Of a stretch of DNA of 13,636 nt, positions 1 through 6,929 are shown piece after piece. The translations under genes were made by a program, and so were the position numbers. The DNA comes from CALAEC01 sp050692915 (lineage in GTDB: Bacteria > Actinomycetota > UBA4738 > CALAEC01): assembly GCA_050692915.1 (NCBI GenBank), contig JBOGVU010000071.1, forward strand, positions 1 to 13,636, written 5' to 3'. Each line of letters begins with the position of its first letter. Within the stretch, counting starts at the first letter, position 1. The notes under the pieces were generated by a model, which was not told the DNA's origin, did no database searches, and saw only the letters and a list, made by a program, of their open reading frames with translations.

Positions 1-171
1 CCGCGCGGCGGAGTCGAGGAGCGTCTTCGAGGGAAGACACGCCCAGAAGCTGCACAGGCCCCCCACGAGCTCCCGCTCCACCACCGCCACCCTCCTGCCG
101 AGCTGGGCGGAGAGGCTTCCGGCGGCCTCGCCGCCGGCCCCCGCCCCGATCACCACGACGTCGTAGCTCAC
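1..171 (-). CDS. FAD/NAD(P)-dependent disulfide oxidoreductase, N-terminal fragment (partial at left edge)
   Basis: The 57 visible residues are the FAD-binding N-terminus of a class I pyridine nucleotide-disulfide oxidoreductase (mercuric reductase / dihydrolipoamide dehydrogenase type). Seen: a beta strand, the dinucleotide-binding GAGAGG at residues 9-14, the acidic E32 ending the second strand, and a redox pair C40/C45 spaced CxxxxC before PSKTLL. The intervening SFWA differs from the LNVG/VNVG of lipoamide dehydrogenase but resembles a mercuric-reductase-like actinobacterial subfamily, so the substrate cannot be stated. The GTG start at 169-171 is chosen because a strong AGGAGGA lies at 175-181, three bases upstream, and only two residues precede the first strand. 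The rest of the gene is outside the window. It is divergent from the MFS pump gene, sharing a spacer of about 140 bases. The family is certain; the specific role is unknown. Confidence 0.85.
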   Translation of the reverse strand, partial: MSYDVVVIGAGAGGEAAGSLSAQLGRRVAVVERELVGGLCSFWACLPSKTLLDSAAR

Positions 172-310
172 GCGTCCTCCTCGCTTCGGCTGGTCGTATG
201 GTGCAACGAGCGGACCGGTCGCGGCATGCCCCGGCGTGGGAGGATTGGGCCCCGCCTGAGAGGGGAATGCGAGGCTGGCCGGGCCGGTTGTGGGCTCGCA
301 AGGGGGTGAC
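172..310. promoter_or_regulatory. Divergent intergenic spacer between oxidoreductase and MFS gene
   Basis: Both flanking genes must be driven from this stretch or from beyond it. On the plus strand TATGGT at 197-202 resembles a -10 hexamer, but no convincing -35 lies 16-18 bases before it. The 8-bp palindrome GACCGGTC lies near 213-220. No coding region or strong hairpin is seen. The promoter assignment is inference only. Confidence 0.25.
301..306 (+). promoter_or_regulatory. Ribosome binding site that decides the MFS start
   Basis: AGGGGG, continuing as AGGGGGTGA, resembles AGGAGGTGA and lies four bases before the GTG at 311. The in-frame GTG at 290 lacks a comparable site, and the ATG at 326 would leave this site too far upstream. 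It therefore favours 311 as the start. Confidence 0.5.
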
Positions 311-2014
311 GTGGCGACACAGCGGATGAACTCGTGGCAGCGCTGGACCATGGTGGCGGTGGTCCTGGGTTCCGGGATCGTCTTCCTGGATACATCGGTG
401 GTCAACCTGGCCCTCCCCAGGATCGGGGAGGAGCTGCGAAGCCCGCTCTTCGGCTTCGCCACGCTGGAGGCCCAGTCGTACATCAACAACGGGTACTTCC
501 TCACGCTCAGCGCCCTCCTGATCCTGGCCGGTGCGCTGAACGACTTCTTCGGCCGGCGCCGGATGTTCACCATCGGCCTCACCGGCTTCCTGGTCACCTC
601 GGTGCTGTGCGGGTTGGCGCCGAACATGGAGCTCCTGATCCTGTTCCGGATCCTCCAGGGGGCCACCGGGGCGCTGGTGGTGCCGGGCTCCCTGGCCATC
701 ATCACGGCCAGCTTCGAAGGCGAGCAGCAGGGACGGGCCTTCGGACTGTGGGCCGGCGCCTCGGCGGCCACCACCATCCTCGGGCCGTTCATCGGGGGCG
801 TCCTGGTGAACTCGATCTCGTGGCGGGCCGCGTTCTTCATCAACGTCCCCTTCCTCCTGGTGGCCCTGTTCGCCATGCGGCACGTCCCCGAGTCGCGCGA
901 CGAGGAGGCCACCGGCCGGTTCGACTGGCTGGGCTCGCTGGTCGTGGCGGTGGCGGTGGGCGGTCTGGCGTTCGGGACGATCCGCGGCCAGCAGACGGAG
1001 TGGCGGGGGACCGAGGCCTACCTGGCCCTGGCGTTCGGCGCCGCGGCCACGGTGGCGTTCCCGATCATGATGGTCAAGCGGAAGAACCCGCTGGTGCCGC
1101 CCTTCCTCTTCCGGTCCCGGAACTTCACGGTGACCAACATCTCCACGTTCGTGATCTACGGCGCCCTGTACGTGTTCATCACGTTCCAGGGCCTGTTCCT
1201 GATCGGGACCCTCGGCTACAACGAGCCCGCGGCCGGGATCGCCGGCCTGCCGGCCACGCTGTTCCTGGTGCTGTTCTCCACCAGGTTCGGCCGGCTGGCC
1301 GCGCGGTACGGTCCTCGGCTGTTCATGTCGGCCGGCCCGGCCATCATGGCCCTGGGGCTGCTGTACCTGGTCCGGTTCCCCTCCGAGAGCGAGCCCTGGG
1401 TGTTCGGCACCGGCTCCGGCCAGTCCATCCTTCCCCCCGGGGACTACCTGGTGGACCTCCTGCCGGCAGTGGTGATCTTCGGCGTCGGGCTGATGATGAT
1501 GGTGGCCCCGCTCACCACGGCGCTCATGACCTCGGTCCCGAGGCACAACTCGGGAGTGGCCTCCGCGATCAACAACGCGATCTCCCGGGTCGGTTCCCCG
1601 CTGGTCACGGCGCTGATCTTCGTGGCAGTGGTATCGAGCTTCTACGGAGCCATCCAGGAGCGGGTCCCTGGGGTGGACACGTCGTCCCCGTCGTTCCGTC
1701 AGGAGGTGGCGCCCCTGAACCCGCCCGAGGAGGGCGCCGACCCAACCGTGGTCGGGGCGGCCCGCCAGGCGTCCACGGACTCCTTCCACCTCGCGGTGCT
1801 GGTCGCCGCGGGCCTGTTACTGGCGGGCGCGGCGGTCAACGCCGTGGGGATCAGGAACCCGAAGCGGCCGGCCGAGAGGGAACCCGAGCCGGAGGAGCCC
1901 GCGGTGGTGACGGCGGCCCGGGTGGACACGATCCCCGAGGGCGTCCCGTGCCTCCCGGTCGCTCAGCCCACCGCCCTGCCCGGCGATCCGAGGATGCACT
2001 CGGAGGAACGCTGA
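311..2014 (+). CDS. DHA2-family (14-TM) major facilitator superfamily drug/proton antiporter
   Basis: This is a 567-residue inner-membrane transporter of the DHA2 group (EmrB/QacA-like), expected to expel a drug-like or organic compound using the proton gradient. Seen: LDTSVVNLALP at residues 26-36 (motif D1 of the family), the cytoplasmic motif A region GALNDFFGRRRMF at 74-86, RILQG at 113-117, the antiporter motif C GPFIGG at 158-163, and WRAAFFINVP at 171-180, followed by further hydrophobic segments consistent with 14 helices. The last 45 or so residues are hydrophilic, charged and proline-rich, presumably a cytoplasmic tail. The GTG at 311 is preferred on its ribosome binding site; the GTG at 290 would add seven residues. 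The stop overlaps the putative start of the following DUF1684 gene, so the two are probably co-translated. No regulator gene adjoins it. The substrate cannot be deduced. Confidence 0.9.
   Translation: MATQRMNSWQRWTMVAVVLGSGIVFLDTSVVNLALPRIGEELRSPLFGFATLEAQSYINNGYFLTLSALLILAGALNDFFGRRRMFTIGLTGFLVTSVLCGLAPNMELLILFRILQGATGALVVPGSLAIITASFEGEQQGRAFGLWAGASAATTILGPFIGGVLVNSISWRAAFFINVPFLLVALFAMRHVPESRDEEATGRFDWLGSLVVAVAVGGLAFGTIRGQQTEWRGTEAYLALAFGAAATVAFPIMMVKRKNPLVPPFLFRSRNFTVTNISTFVIYGALYVFITFQGLFLIGTLGYNEPAAGIAGLPATLFLVLFSTRFGRLAARYGPRLFMSAGPAIMALGLLYLVRFPSESEPWVFGTGSGQSILPPGDYLVDLLPAVVIFGVGLMMMVAPLTTALMTSVPRHNSGVASAINNAISRVGSPLVTALIFVAVVSSFYGAIQERVPGVDTSSPSFRQEVAPLNPPEEGADPTVVGAARQASTDSFHLAVLVAAGLLLAGAAVNAVGIRNPKRPAEREPEPEEPAVVTAARVDTIPEGVPCLPVAQPTALPGDPRMHSEER
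2002..2006 (+). promoter_or_regulatory. Ribosome binding site in front of a putative CTG start
   Basis: GGAGG lies at the very end of the MFS gene, four bases before CTG at 2011. No ATG, GTG or TTG exists at a suitable distance in any frame that would produce the downstream conserved protein. It is the main argument for starting the DUF1684 gene at CTG. Confidence 0.45.
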
Positions 2015-2646
2015 CGGACGAGGGTGGGCGGACGGCCCGCGAGGCCCTCGACCTGCTCGACTGGAAGCGCCGGGTCTTCGCCCTGTATGCGGAGATCCGG
2101 ACGGCCGCCGATCCCCGCGCCGCCTGGGATCGATGGCGGGTGGTCCGGCGGGAGCTGATCGCCACCCATCCCCAGTCGCCGATCCGCGACGGGGGGGAGC
2201 GGGCGGCGTTCGAGGGCCCCTGGTACTTCGACCACGACCCGGCGGCCCGGGTTACGGCCGAAGTGGAGGAGGCCGAGCCCCAGCGGGTGGTCGTCGAGGG
2301 CAGCGCCGACGGACGGTTCGAGATGACCAGGGTGGGGACGGCCCGGTTCGAGCTCTACGGGGATCGCGGGGCTCTGGGGCTGTACTGGGTCGAGGGCTAC
2401 GGCGGCGGCCTGTTCCTCTCGTTCCGGGACGCCACCAGCGGAGCGGAGACCTACGGCGCCGGTCGGTACCTCCTCGACACGGTGAAGGGGGCCGACCTGG
2501 GGCTCGAGGAGGGACGCCTGGTCCTCGACTTCAACCTGGCCTACCAGCCGTCCTGCTCGTACGACCCGGCCTGGGCATGTCCGCTGGCGCCGCCGGAGAA
2601 CCGCCTGCCGGTACCGGTTCGGGCGGGGGAGCGGCTGGGGCCGTGA
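2011..2646 (+). CDS. DUF1684 domain protein, coupled to the MFS pump
   Basis: About 211 residues. The family is recognised from two signature blocks: YGGGLFLSFRD..SG..TYGAGRY in the middle third (about residues 129-152) and DFN.AY.PSCSY......CPL.P.EN.L near the C-terminus (about 172-200), as in DUF1684 (PF07920), whose biochemical role is not established. The N-terminal part (LLDWKRRV.ALYAEIR, then AW..WR..R.EL...HPQSP) also belongs to the family, so the start must lie before about position 2050. In-frame choices are CTG at 2011, with a good ribosome binding site and a CTGA overlap with the MFS stop, or GTG at 1948, which would overlap the MFS gene by 67 bases with only a weak GAGGG upstream. 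ATG/GTG codons further in would delete conserved residues. No signal peptide or membrane segment is evident, so the protein is probably cytoplasmic. The coupling suggests, but does not prove, a job related to the pump's substrate. Confidence 0.8.
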   Translation: MTDEGGRTAREALDLLDWKRRVFALYAEIRTAADPRAAWDRWRVVRRELIATHPQSPIRDGGERAAFEGPWYFDHDPAARVTAEVEEAEPQRVVVEGSADGRFEMTRVGTARFELYGDRGALGLYWVEGYGGGLFLSFRDATSGAETYGAGRYLLDTVKGADLGLEEGRLVLDFNLAYQPSCSYDPAWACPLAPPENRLPVPVRAGERLGP

Positions 2647-2651
2647 ACGAC

Positions 2652-2681
2652 GGAGGACCCGCCACACCGGACGGGCCCTCC
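2652..2681. terminator. Hairpin between convergent genes, possible bidirectional terminator
   Basis: GGAGGACCCG (2652-2661) pairs with CGGGCCCTCC (2672-2681) with a single A-C mismatch, giving a ten-position GC-rich stem around a ten-base loop. It sits in the 48-base gap between the stop of the DUF1684 gene and the stop of the binding-protein gene on the other strand, where a shared terminator is expected. There is no T run on either side, so this is not a classic intrinsic terminator. Confidence 0.45.
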
Positions 2682-2694
2682 ACCGAACCGACCT

Positions 2695-3618
2695 CTAGAT
2701 AAGTCCTTCCTCCACCAGGTGCGAGTTAGCCACGTCGGCCGGGTCCTCGCCGTCGATCTCCACCCGGCCGTTCAGCTCCGTGATGTTCTCGGTGGTGAGC
2801 GTGGCGCTTACCGCGTTCAGCAGCCCCTCGATCTCGTCGTTGAGGACCTCGCTCCGCACCACCGGGGTGATGTTCTCCGCGTTCTGCAGCTGCTGGTCGT
2901 CCTCCAGGACGATCCAGCTGTTCGCCCCGATCACGCTCGAGGTGGAGAACAGCAGGCCGACATCGATGTCGCCGCCGTCTAGGGCCTCCACCGTGAGCGG
3001 GCCGCCCACGTCGAGCGGGACGAACTCGCCGAACTCGATCCCGTACACCTCCTGGAGCCCGGGGATGCAGAACGGCCGCTCGGGGCACTCCGGCGGGCCC
3101 CCCAGGGTGAGGTCGCCGGCCACCGGGGCCAGGTCGCTGACCGAGGCCAGGTCGTTGGCTTCGGCGGTCTCCCCGGTGACGACGAACGCGTTCGTGTCGT
3201 TCGCCTCCGAGGAGTCCAGCAGTGTCTGCCCTCGTTCGGAGAGCAGCGGCTCGAGCGCCGAACGGGCCTCGTCCGCGTGGCCGGACGCCGCGGCGTCCGG
3301 ATCCAGGAACAACAGCAGGGAGCTCAGGTACTCGGGGGCGATGTCGATGTCACCTGCCTCGATGGCCGGCTGGAGCACCTCGCGAGACTCGAGGCCCGTC
3401 TGTCGCTCCACGGTGTAGCCGGCGTTCTCCAGGACCTGCGCGTACATCTCCGCCGCGATCTGGTTCTCGGCGAAGGCGACACCACCGACGGTGAGGGTTC
3501 CTCGGTCCTCGCCGTCTCCTCCTCCGCCCCCTCCCGGCCCGTCCTCGCCGCACGCGGCCCCGATCAGGGCCAGGGCGAGGAGGGCCGCCCCAAGGGCGGT
3601 GCTGCGGAACCTCCGCAT
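2695..3618 (-). CDS. Glycine betaine/choline-type ABC importer, substrate-binding lipoprotein (OpuCC/ProX-like)
   Basis: This 307-residue extracytoplasmic binding subunit feeds quaternary amines or related compatible solutes to the two permeases encoded upstream. Seen: a lipoprotein signal peptide (positive MRRFR, hydrophobic core, LIGAAC with the lipidated Cys at residue 23), then a flexible linker rich in Gly and Asp up to about residue 39, then a full OpuAC-type domain. Family features include FAENQIAAEMY (48-60), the GDIDIAPEYLSSLL stretch (89-102) where related proteins carry a ligand-contacting Tyr, and a second GDIDVGLLFST segment. C178 and C184 are close enough to form a disulfide on the outside of the cell. 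The ATG at 3616-3618 has GAGGGGGA about eight bases upstream. It is the last gene of the importer operon but is separated from the second permease by 101 bases. The importer type is clear; glycine betaine, choline, carnitine or proline betaine cannot be told apart. Confidence 0.88.
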   Translation of the reverse strand: MRRFRSTALGAALLALALIGAACGEDGPGGGGGGDGEDRGTLTVGGVAFAENQIAAEMYAQVLENAGYTVERQTGLESREVLQPAIEAGDIDIAPEYLSSLLLFLDPDAAASGHADEARSALEPLLSERGQTLLDSSEANDTNAFVVTGETAEANDLASVSDLAPVAGDLTLGGPPECPERPFCIPGLQEVYGIEFGEFVPLDVGGPLTVEALDGGDIDVGLLFSTSSVIGANSWIVLEDDQQLQNAENITPVVRSEVLNDEIEGLLNAVSATLTTENITELNGRVEIDGEDPADVANSHLVEEGLI

Positions 3619-3642
3619 GGGTCATTCCCCCTCTCTCTTCAC

Positions 3643-3661
3643 GGGAGCCTCCTGAGCTCCC
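3643..3661 (-). promoter_or_regulatory. Hairpin in the leader of the binding-protein gene
   Basis: GGGAGC (3643-3648) and GCTCCC (3656-3661) can form a 6-bp stem with a 7-base loop inside the 101-base gap between the second permease and the binding-protein gene. Binding proteins are commonly needed in excess of their permeases, and such stems often stabilise or partly terminate operon mRNA. That role is inference. No clear separate promoter is seen in the gap. Confidence 0.3.
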
Positions 3662-3719
3662 TCCGACAAGGGACCAACAACCTTACCAATCCGTTTTCCG
3701 AGGCCCCTATTCCATCTCG

Positions 3720-4454
3720 TCAGGCGGCCGGCCCGATCGCCGGCTTCGGGGCCGGGAGCCGCCCCCTGGACGCGGTGCGTGGCGTGACCGCCCGTTGGAG
3801 TAGCGCCAGGGAGGCCTCGGTGAGGATCGCCAGCAGGGCGACCAGCAGGGCGCCGGCGAAGATCTGGGGGAAGTCCCGGATGGCGAACCCGTCGACCAGG
3901 TACCGTCCCAGGCCGCCGCCCGCAGGTACCGCGGCGAGGGTCGCGTAAGACACCACCTGCACGGCCGCGGTGCGGAGGCCCCCAACGATGAGCGGAGCGG
4001 CGAGCGGCACCTCCAGACGCCGCAGTACCTGCCCCTCGGTCATTCCCATCCCCCGAGCGGATTCAAGGGTGTCGGGGTCGACGGTCTGGACGCCGACGTA
4101 GGTGTTGGTCAGCATCGGTGGGATGGCCAGGAGGATCAGGGCGAACAGGACCCCGGGGCGGAGAGACGGCGGGAACCCCAGACCGGTCCCGAAGACGATC
4201 ACGAAGAGCAGGAGGAGCCCGAAGGCAGGAATGGCCCGACCGAGGTTAGCCACCTGCACGACAAGGAACTCGAACCGCCGGTTGTGTCCGATGTAGAGGC
4301 CCAGGGGGAGCGCGATCAGCATGGCCACCACGACCGACACGCCCGCCGTGATGAGGTGCTCAACGGTTCGGACAGGGATCCCGATAGGGCCCGACCAGTG
4401 GGCGGGATCCGTGAACCACTCCACGACCTCCGAGACGAACCCAGGATCGGTCAC
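3720..4454 (-). CDS. Quaternary-amine ABC importer, permease 2 (ProW/OpuC-permease-like)
   Basis: This 244-residue integral membrane subunit has the binding-protein-dependent permease domain. Seen: an N-terminal amphipathic stretch, then about five to six hydrophobic segments. The cytoplasmic EAA coupling loop ESARGMGMTEGQVLRRLEVP begins at residue 131 and docks on the ATPase. The C-terminal tail after the last helix is basic and proline-rich. The start is set at the GTG of 4452-4454: it overlaps the stop of permease 1 as GTGA and has GAGGA about seven bases upstream. A longer reading from GTG at 4487 would overlap permease 1 by 37 bases and has no good ribosome binding site. Two different permease genes in tandem imply a heterodimeric channel, as in OpuB/OpuC and mycobacterial ProW-ProZ. 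Family assignment is secure. Confidence 0.9.
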   Translation of the reverse strand: MTDPGFVSEVVEWFTDPAHWSGPIGIPVRTVEHLITAGVSVVVAMLIALPLGLYIGHNRRFEFLVVQVANLGRAIPAFGLLLLFVIVFGTGLGFPPSLRPGVLFALILLAIPPMLTNTYVGVQTVDPDTLESARGMGMTEGQVLRRLEVPLAAPLIVGGLRTAAVQVVSYATLAAVPAGGGLGRYLVDGFAIRDFPQIFAGALLVALLAILTEASLALLQRAVTPRTASRGRLPAPKPAIGPAA

Positions 4455-5116
4455 GTGACGATCCTCGCTCGGGACGGACGAACCCACGGGCTGAGCAGGC
4501 GCTGTCCCCGGAGGAGGAGGAAGTCGCTGGCCACCGCCAGGAGGAAGGACAGGACCAATCCCACGGGCACCGCCACATCGGGCAGCAGCGGCCTGAACCC
4601 GTTCAGGATCAGGTAGCCGAGGCCGCCCTTGCCCACGAAGACCGTGACCGTGACGAGCCCGATCGTGGTCACGGTGGCGATGCGGATCCCGGCCACGATG
4701 ACCGGCAGGGCCAGGGGGACCTCCACCCGCCAGAGGAGCTCACGGTCGGTGTACCCCATGCCCCGCGCGGTCTCCTTCACATCGTCGGGCACCCCGTTCA
4801 GGCCGGACACGATGTTCCGGATCAGGATCAACAAGGTGTAGCTGACCAGCCCGATCTCTGCGCTGAGCGTTGACAGGCCGGTGAACGGAATCAGGAGGGC
4901 GAACAGGGCCAGGCTGGGGATCGTGTACAGGATCCCCGCCACCCACGTCACCGGGGGGTACGCCCGAGTATGGCGCTGCGCGTAGACGGCAACGGGGACC
5001 GAGATCACCAAGCCGATCGCCACGGCCAGGAACGTGAGCCAGACGTGCTCGACGAGCTTGTCACCGATGAGATCCAGATGGGTACCGACCCATTCCCAGT
5101 CCCAGAACTCGCTCAC
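4451..5116 (-). CDS. Quaternary-amine ABC importer, permease 1 (ProW/OpuC-permease-like)
   Basis: This is a 221-residue integral membrane subunit of the same importer. Seen: an N-terminal EFWDWEWVGTHLDLIGDKL segment, with the first hydrophobic helix around residues 24-45, the PSLALFALLIP helix typical of this permease group, and the EAA loop KETARGMGYTDRELLWRVEV starting near residue 114. The GTG at 5114-5116 overlaps the ATPase stop codon as GTGA, with GGGAGA about seven bases upstream; this is the best-supported start, and a longer in-frame reading would lie wholly inside the ATPase gene. With permease 2 it should form the heterodimeric transmembrane pathway. The two overlaps imply tight translational coupling and fixed stoichiometry among ATPase and permeases. 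Confidence 0.9.
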   Translation of the reverse strand: MSEFWDWEWVGTHLDLIGDKLVEHVWLTFLAVAIGLVISVPVAVYAQRHTRAYPPVTWVAGILYTIPSLALFALLIPFTGLSTLSAEIGLVSYTLLILIRNIVSGLNGVPDDVKETARGMGYTDRELLWRVEVPLALPVIVAGIRIATVTTIGLVTVTVFVGKGGLGYLILNGFRPLLPDVAVPVGLVLSFLLAVASDFLLLRGQRLLSPWVRPSRARIVT

Positions 5117-6219
5117 GACACGATCTCCCGCGACACCCGCTCGACGGTGAGGATGCCCAGGTACCGCTGTCCCTCGCTGACCACCACGGCCACATTGGTC
5201 CTCGAGGTGACGATGGAGTCGAGGGCCTGGCGCAGGGAATCGCTGGCCCGCACGTACGCGCTGAACCTCCGTGGGGCGGCATCGCCGGCGCGCTCGACGC
5301 CCGACACCATGGCCTCGTCGACCCAACCCAGGAGTTCGCCGTCGCGGATCACGCTGGCCCAGTCGAAGCCGAACTCGCGCATCACCGAGCGGGCCTTCTC
5401 GGGGGTGTCGTCCGGCGAGACCACCGGCCCCTCCTCGACCTCGATGTCCGAGACCCTGATCAGGGCCAGCCGCTTCAGTCCGCGCTCGGCCCCCACGAAC
5501 GACCTCACGAACTCGCCAGCCGGCTCCCGCAGGATCTGCCCGGGAGCGGCGAACTGCTCCAGGACGCCGCCGATGTTCAGGATGGCGATGCGGTCGGCCA
5601 TCTTGATGGCCTCGTCGATGTCGTGTGTGACGAACACGATCGTCTTCCTGAGTCGGTCCTGGATGTCCAGGAACTGATCCTGGAGGCTGGCCCGGATGAT
5701 GGGATCGACCGCCGCGAAGGGCTCGTCCATCAGCATCACGGGCGGATCGACCGCCAGGGCCCGGGCCACCCCCACCCGCTGACGCTGGCCGCCGGAGAGC
5801 TCGCCCGGGTACCGCGCCAGCAGCTCTTCGTCCAGGTGGAGCATCCCCGCGAGCTCGTGGACCCGGGCCTCCGTCCGGGCCGGATCCCAGCCTTCCAGCC
5901 GGGGGACCGTGGCGATGTTCTGGGCCACGGTCCGGTGCGGCATCAGGCCGATCGATTGGATCACGTAGCCGATCCCGCGCCGGAGCGCGACGGGATCCTG
6001 GGCCATGATGTCTGTGCCGTCCACCTCGATCGTGCCGGAAGTCGGCTCGATCAGTCGGTTGATCATCTTCATCGTGGTGGTCTTCCCGCAGCCCGACGGC
6101 CCCACCAGGACGACCGTCTCGCCCTCGGGCACCTCCAGGGAGAGGTCCGTGACGGCGGGCCCCCTGGCGCCCGGGAACCGCTTCGACACGTTGCGGAGGG
6201 AGATCATCGCCTGGGCCAT
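5113..6219 (-). CDS. Quaternary-amine ABC importer, CBS-domain ATPase (ProV/OpuCA-like)
   Basis: This 368-residue cytoplasmic ATPase energises the importer. Seen: Walker A GPSGCGKTT at residues 40-48, Q-loop Q88, signature LSGGQRQR at 141-148, Walker B VMLMDEP at 161-167 with catalytic E166, D-loop AAVDP at 169-173, and H-loop H199. All catalytic elements are intact. From about residue 255 to the end there is a tandem CBS region (ending TNVAVVV...YLGILTVERV), as in ProV/OpuA/OpuC ATPases, where it senses ionic strength or cyclic dinucleotides. The protein stops at REIVS without the acidic tail described for OpuA. The ATG at 6217-6219 has GGAGG four bases upstream, which decides it over the ATG four codons later. 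It is the first gene of the operon and divergent from the hydrolase-hisS-aspS cluster. Substrate specificity is set by the binding protein, not visible here. Confidence 0.93.
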   Translation of the reverse strand: MAQAMISLRNVSKRFPGARGPAVTDLSLEVPEGETVVLVGPSGCGKTTTMKMINRLIEPTSGTIEVDGTDIMAQDPVALRRGIGYVIQSIGLMPHRTVAQNIATVPRLEGWDPARTEARVHELAGMLHLDEELLARYPGELSGGQRQRVGVARALAVDPPVMLMDEPFAAVDPIIRASLQDQFLDIQDRLRKTIVFVTHDIDEAIKMADRIAILNIGGVLEQFAAPGQILREPAGEFVRSFVGAERGLKRLALIRVSDIEVEEGPVVSPDDTPEKARSVMREFGFDWASVIRDGELLGWVDEAMVSGVERAGDAAPRRFSAYVRASDSLRQALDSIVTSRTNVAVVVSEGQRYLGILTVERVSREIVS

Positions 6220-6299
6220 CCGGCCTCCGGGATCAAGTACCTCATACGATCATGCCAACGCAAGGACGGGCCGGCCGATTCCGCTACGATTGGCTCCCG
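6220..6299. promoter_or_regulatory. Divergent promoter region between ABC importer and hydrolase-hisS-aspS genes
   Basis: This 80-base spacer must serve both directions. On the plus strand TACGAT occurs twice, at 6245-6250 and 6285-6290, each fitting the TANNNT -10 pattern. The second ends nine bases before the ATG at 6300, compatible with a leaderless or nearly leaderless message, and no Shine-Dalgarno sequence precedes that ATG. No good -35 is seen for either. On the minus strand only the GGAGG ribosome site at 6224-6228 is clear. Confidence 0.35.
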
Positions 6300-6929
6300 A
6301 TGCTGCTGGATGTGTTCAGCGACAACCCCTTCGCCACGAACTGCTGGATCGCCGGCGCCGACGATTCCGAGGAGGTCGTGGTGGTCGACCCGGGGTTCGA
6401 GCCCGCCGCGATCCGGCTGAAGGTGGCCCGGAGCGGGCGGAGGCTGGCGGCCGTCCTGGCCACCCACGGCCACGGCGACCACATCGGCTCGGTGCCCCAG
6501 GTGTGCGGGGACGACGCGCCCCTGTACATCCACGAGGCCGACGAGCTGGCCCTCACCGACCAGGAGCGGTGGGGGGCCGGGTTCGCGGCCCAGGCGGACT
6601 TCCGTCCGTCGGAGGTCCGGACGGTGGCGGACGGCGACGTCCTGGAGTTCGCCGGCTTCCGGATCGAGGTCATGCACACTCCCGGCCACACGCCCGGCCA
6701 CGTCTGCTACCGGACCGACGGCATGGTGTGGAGCGGCGACCTGGTGTTCCGCGGCTCGATCGGGCGCTCGGACTTCCCGAACTCGAACCCGGCGGCCATG
6801 GAGGCGAGCCTCCGCCGGTTCCTGGAGCTCCCCGACGACCGGCCGGTGTATCCGGGCCACGGCCCCGAGACCACCGTGGGGCTGGAGCGGGCCACGAACG
6901 AATGGCTCGTGGCGCTGGCCTCGCGGTGA
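6300..6929 (+). CDS. Metallo-beta-lactamase-fold hydrolase, glyoxalase II-like
   Basis: This 209-residue cytoplasmic enzyme likely hydrolyses a thioester or related ester using a dinuclear metal site. Seen: THGHGDH (metal ligands H56, H58, D60, H61), H120 in HTPGHTPGH, the bridging aspartate D137 in SGD, and H177 in YPGHGP, which is the full ligand set of the hydroxyacylglutathione-hydrolase family. It lacks the long C-terminal substrate domain of true glyoxalase II, as usual for the short actinobacterial members, which lack glutathione and so must act on another thiol ester. The start is uncertain: ATG at 6300 gives the family-typical N-terminus (MLLDVFSDNPFATNCW), while ATG at 6252 would add 16 residues of no family likeness. 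Neither has a ribosome binding site. It overlaps hisS by GTGA, the same arrangement as in mycobacteria and other Actinobacteria. Confidence 0.87.
   Translation: MLLDVFSDNPFATNCWIAGADDSEEVVVVDPGFEPAAIRLKVARSGRRLAAVLATHGHGDHIGSVPQVCGDDAPLYIHEADELALTDQERWGAGFAAQADFRPSEVRTVADGDVLEFAGFRIEVMHTPGHTPGHVCYRTDGMVWSGDLVFRGSIGRSDFPNSNPAAMEASLRRFLELPDDRPVYPGHGPETTVGLERATNEWLVALASR

Noticed and set aside
334..2010. Very long open frame on the plus strand running through the MFS gene into the DUF1684 gene, suggesting a 770-residue protein
   Set aside because: It is the shifted frame of the MFS gene; the translation is Arg/Gly/Pro/His-rich with no domain. Only its last part, from about 2011 on, matches a known family.
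1963..2667. 234-residue open frame on the minus strand opposite the DUF1684 gene
   Set aside because: The plus-strand frame carries clear DUF1684 signatures; the opposite frame shows none.
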